15,560 nt of DNA. It comes from UBA8437 sp963694825. Lineage in GTDB: Bacteria; Planctomycetota; Planctomycetia; Planctomycetales; Planctomycetaceae. The stretch lies in NCBI GenBank assembly GCA_963694825.1, contig CAVOEV010000096.1, positions 1 through 15,560 on the forward strand. The letters are read 5' to 3'. Positions 14,083-15,560 of this stretch are shown one piece after another; within the stretch, counting starts at the first letter, position 1; each line of letters starts with the position of its first letter. The notes under the pieces are model-generated. The model saw nothing but the letters and a program-made list of their open reading frames with translations, had not been told where the DNA came from and ran no database searches. The translations under genes were made by a program, and so were the position numbers.

Positions 14083-14633
14083 AGTCGTGCTCCTGACATG
14101 ATCCCCTGCACGCACGATTCGTCACTCGAGACGGCGTGGACATTGACGAGTCGTCCGATATCGGATTCGTCGCCGGGGAGCGTGACGGGCAGATAGCGTC
14201 GGTCGGTTCCTCGGACGGTGCCGGGTTGGTTGATGGCCGTGCGTTCGACGAGGACTTCGAGCGTGCTGTCGACCATCGAGGCGTGGAGTTTGGCTGCGAG
14301 TTCTCGCTTGTCGCGGACCACCTCAAAGACTCCGGGCAATTCGGCCAAGACTTCGGGGTCGCGAGTGGCGTAGCACCCCATCACTATGGTCCGAGTGCCG
14401 GGGTTGCGACGAGCGAGCTGGCGGATCAGTTGCCGGCCTTTCGAGTCGCCGGTCGAGGTGACCGTGCAGGTGTTGACCACGCAGATGTTAGCGACCTCGT
14501 CCCGAGTCGCCTCGCGGCAGCCTCCGGAAATCAACGCTTCCTTGACGAGCTGAGTCTCGTGCTGGTTGACCTTGCAGCCGAGAGTCACCAGTCGGCAGGT
14601 GGGACGATCGATGCTCGACGAGGACTCAATCAC
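14076..14633 (-). CDS. Stand-alone MTTase N-terminal domain (MtaB/MiaB type), radical-SAM domain missing
   Basis: A 185-residue protein from GTG 14633, with GGAG nine bases upstream. Residues about 12-118 match the N-terminal (UPF0004) domain of MtaB-type tRNA methylthiotransferases: CRLVTLGCKVNQHETQLVKE, CVVNTCTVTSTGDSKGRQLI, IVMGCYATRDPEVLAELPGV. All three Cys expected to bind the auxiliary 4Fe-4S cluster are kept (Cys20, Cys56, Cys87). Full-length enzymes of about 430 residues continue with a radical-SAM domain (CxxxCxxC) and a TRAM domain. Here the frame ends after a further 65 unconserved residues, and no CxxxCxxC is found in any frame before tmk. The longer reading from 14843 would only translate a repeat of the neighbouring gene. 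It could be a remnant from a deletion, or a reduced protein working with another subunit. The start overlaps the preceding stop and the stop overlaps tmk. Confidence 0.8.
   Translation of the reverse strand: MIESSSSIDRPTCRLVTLGCKVNQHETQLVKEALISGGCREATRDEVANICVVNTCTVTSTGDSKGRQLIRQLARRNPGTRTIVMGCYATRDPEVLAELPGVFEVVRDKRELAAKLHASMVDSTLEVLVERTAINQPGTVRGTDRRYLPVTLPGDESDIGRLVNVHAVSSDESCVQGIMSGARLC
14090..14094 (-). promoter_or_regulatory. Ribosome-binding site deciding the tmk start
   Basis: AGGAG on the - strand sits seven bases before GTG 14082, inside the end of the upstream gene. It supports 14082 over GTG 14115. Confidence 0.6.
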
Positions 14634-15560
14634 CGCCCCCGGCTCCACTCTCGCTTTCGGCCCCACTCTCGCTCTCGGCCCCACTCTCGCTCTCGGCCCC
14701 ACTCTCGCTCTCGGCCCCACTCTCGCTCTCGGACCCACTTTTTCCTCGGCCTCTGCGTCGCCGTCGTCGTCGCTTGCGGCCTCCGGCGTTTTTCTCGGAG
14801 CCAGCCGAGCCGCCCGATCCACTGGAATTGCCCGAGCCGCCACTGACTCCGGGCAACTGAGACAGCGCGTCCTCCCATGTGGGGACGTTCTTGGTCGATT
14901 TCTGTCCGGCGTCGGTCAGGTCGTCATCGAAGTCGAGATCATCCGCGACGGCGGCATCGCGAGCTTCCTCGAGGACGGCGGCGCCTTGGGAATCGGTTGG
15001 AGTGATGTTGGTGGGGGAGGTGGTCTGAGGATCCTGCCAAGCCGACAGCGGATCGTTGAGGTTGACTTCGGGAGTGGCGTCGTTGGCCTGATCACCTGCG
15101 GTGTCGGCAGTTGGAGTCAGGTCGCCGGCCGACGGAACATCTACGGCCGGGTCGCCCCAAGCTGCGAGCGGATCGATGGCGGTGGTTGCCGGGGAATCTG
15201 CTGTGGAGGCTGCATCGGATTGTGGTTTGGCTCCACCCCTTCGTGGGCCACGTCGTCGTCGGCGACGTCGTCGTTTGCGACCGGTACCCGGCTCGCCATC
15301 ATCGCTCTGGCCGGTGATCGTCTCGGCCGAAGCGCTCGTTTCGACTTCCGTGTTGGAGTCATCGTCATTGGGGGCTGGTTCTGACGCCGGAGTCGGGACG
15401 TTGTCGTCGACCAGACCGGCGCCGAAGGAAGTACCGGAAACCGGTTCGGCGACTGGTTCGGCGACTGGTTCGGCGACTGGTTCGGCGACTGGTTCGGCGA
15501 CTGGTTCGGCGACTGGTTCGGCGACTGGTTCGGCGACTGGTTCGGCGACTGGTTCGGCGA
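14626..15560 (-). CDS. Low-complexity, Arg-cluster/acidic-repeat protein, 5'-truncated by window edge
   Basis: A frame open from 15558 to the TGA at 14626, giving at least 310 residues; the start is outside the window. From N to C it shows: at least nine VAEP tetrapeptides; a Ser/Thr/Asp-rich region; an arginine cluster (GRKRRRRRRRGPRRGG, about 15243-15285); two copies of a short motif (DPLAAWGDP and DPLSAWQDP); an acidic patch (DDLDFDDDL); VPTWEDALSQLPG; a Gly/Ser stretch; a second arginine cluster (GGRKRRRRRRRGRGKSG); and five ESESGA repeats. Nearly all of it should be disordered. Arg-rich tails of this kind are seen on RNA-binding or RNA-degrading proteins such as RNase E, but nothing here identifies the catalytic part. 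The two regular repeats, biased composition and codon pattern (third bases mostly C or G) argue for a real gene. It overlaps the next gene at GGTGATTGA. Confidence 0.8.
   Translation of the reverse strand, partial: AEPVAEPVAEPVAEPVAEPVAEPVAEPVAEPVAEPVAEPVSGTSFGAGLVDDNVPTPASEPAPNDDDSNTEVETSASAETITGQSDDGEPGTGRKRRRRRRRRGPRRGGAKPQSDAASTADSPATTAIDPLAAWGDPAVDVPSAGDLTPTADTAGDQANDATPEVNLNDPLSAWQDPQTTSPTNITPTDSQGAAVLEEARDAAVADDLDFDDDLTDAGQKSTKNVPTWEDALSQLPGVSGGSGNSSGSGGSAGSEKNAGGRKRRRRRRRGRGKSGSESESGAESESGAESESGAESESGAESESGAGGGD
14646..14735. repeat. 18-bp tandem repeat, five copies, coding for ESESGA
   Basis: Five head-to-tail copies of an 18-bp unit (cactctcgctctcggccc on the + strand), with one T/C change in the first copy and one change in the last. 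Translated on the - strand it gives ESESGA in the frame of the low-complexity gene. Because it has no stop in several frames, it creates spurious overlapping reading frames. Confidence 0.95.
15443..15560. repeat. 12-bp tandem repeat coding for VAEP, running off the window
   Basis: Nine perfect copies of ggttcggcgact plus ten bases of a tenth, reaching the window end, so the full array is longer. On the - strand it codes for VAEP repeats in the disordered protein. Absence of sequence differences between copies suggests recent expansion. Confidence 0.97.

Noticed and set aside
14634..14843. N-terminal extension of the methylthiotransferase-domain gene with repeated VGPRAR
   Set aside because: It is the 18-bp repeat of the neighbouring gene read in another frame. 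The GTG at 14633 with GGAG upstream is a better start.
14136..15384. Two + strand frames (236 and 272 residues) over the right end
   Set aside because: They owe their length to the stop-free 18-bp repeat and to GC-rich codons of the - strand genes. No motif is recognised.
15443..15560. 12-bp array considered as a CRISPR or origin iteron array
   Set aside because: There are no spacers between units, the unit is in frame as VAEP within an open reading frame, and no replication genes are near.
1..15560. Search for tRNA or rRNA genes, insertion sequences and transposase remnants
   Set aside because: No cloverleaf, rRNA signature, transposase motif or terminal inverted repeats with target duplication were seen by eye. 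A tool scan could still find weak cases.

Overview
The window looks like chromosomal DNA of a member of the Planctomycetota. Two lines of evidence support this. First, several families are typical of that phylum: DUF1571 and DUF1570 secreted proteins, tandem YHS-like secreted proteins, and an Hsp70 paralogue next to a J-like/GspE-N membrane protein. Second, the DNA is GC-rich, starts of GTG type are common, and Shine-Dalgarno sites are patchy. No rRNA, tRNA, CRISPR array, insertion sequence or phage gene was seen. The + strand is visibly rich in G and T across most of the window whichever way the genes point.

Layout. (1) 1-2321, + strand: the 3' part of a lidless Hsp70-like chaperone gene, a 10-bp tandem repeat, and a J-like/GspE-N/transmembrane protein. 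(2) 2371-4802, - strand: der (ribosome-assembly GTPase) preceded by a secreted protein with two YHS-like repeats. (3) 5126-6211, +: a short SppA-type signal peptide peptidase, convergent with the next group. (4) 6234-8838, -: a compact panC-lgt-ECF sigma factor cluster. (5) 9062-11881, -: three exported proteins, namely a DUF1571 protein, a protein with a carboxypeptidase-regulatory-like domain and a C-terminal membrane anchor, and a DUF1570-type HExxH putative metallopeptidase. A textbook intrinsic terminator (10193-10226) separates two of them. (6) 12055-13386, +: an unrecognised single-pass membrane protein followed by scpB (chromosome condensation). (7) 13414-15560, -: three overlapping genes. 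These are the C-terminal part of a very low-complexity Arg/acidic protein that runs off the window, a stand-alone N-terminal domain of an MtaB/MiaB-type methylthiotransferase with no radical-SAM domain, and tmk (thymidylate kinase).

Most genes are housekeeping or phylum-typical. The two places most worth a second look are the Hsp70 plus J-like/GspE-N pair at the left end, and the right end. At the right end a three-cysteine MTTase N-terminal domain is stitched by stop/start overlaps between a repeat-built disordered protein and tmk. That disordered gene is easy to miss because its start lies outside the window and the window holds only its 3' part.
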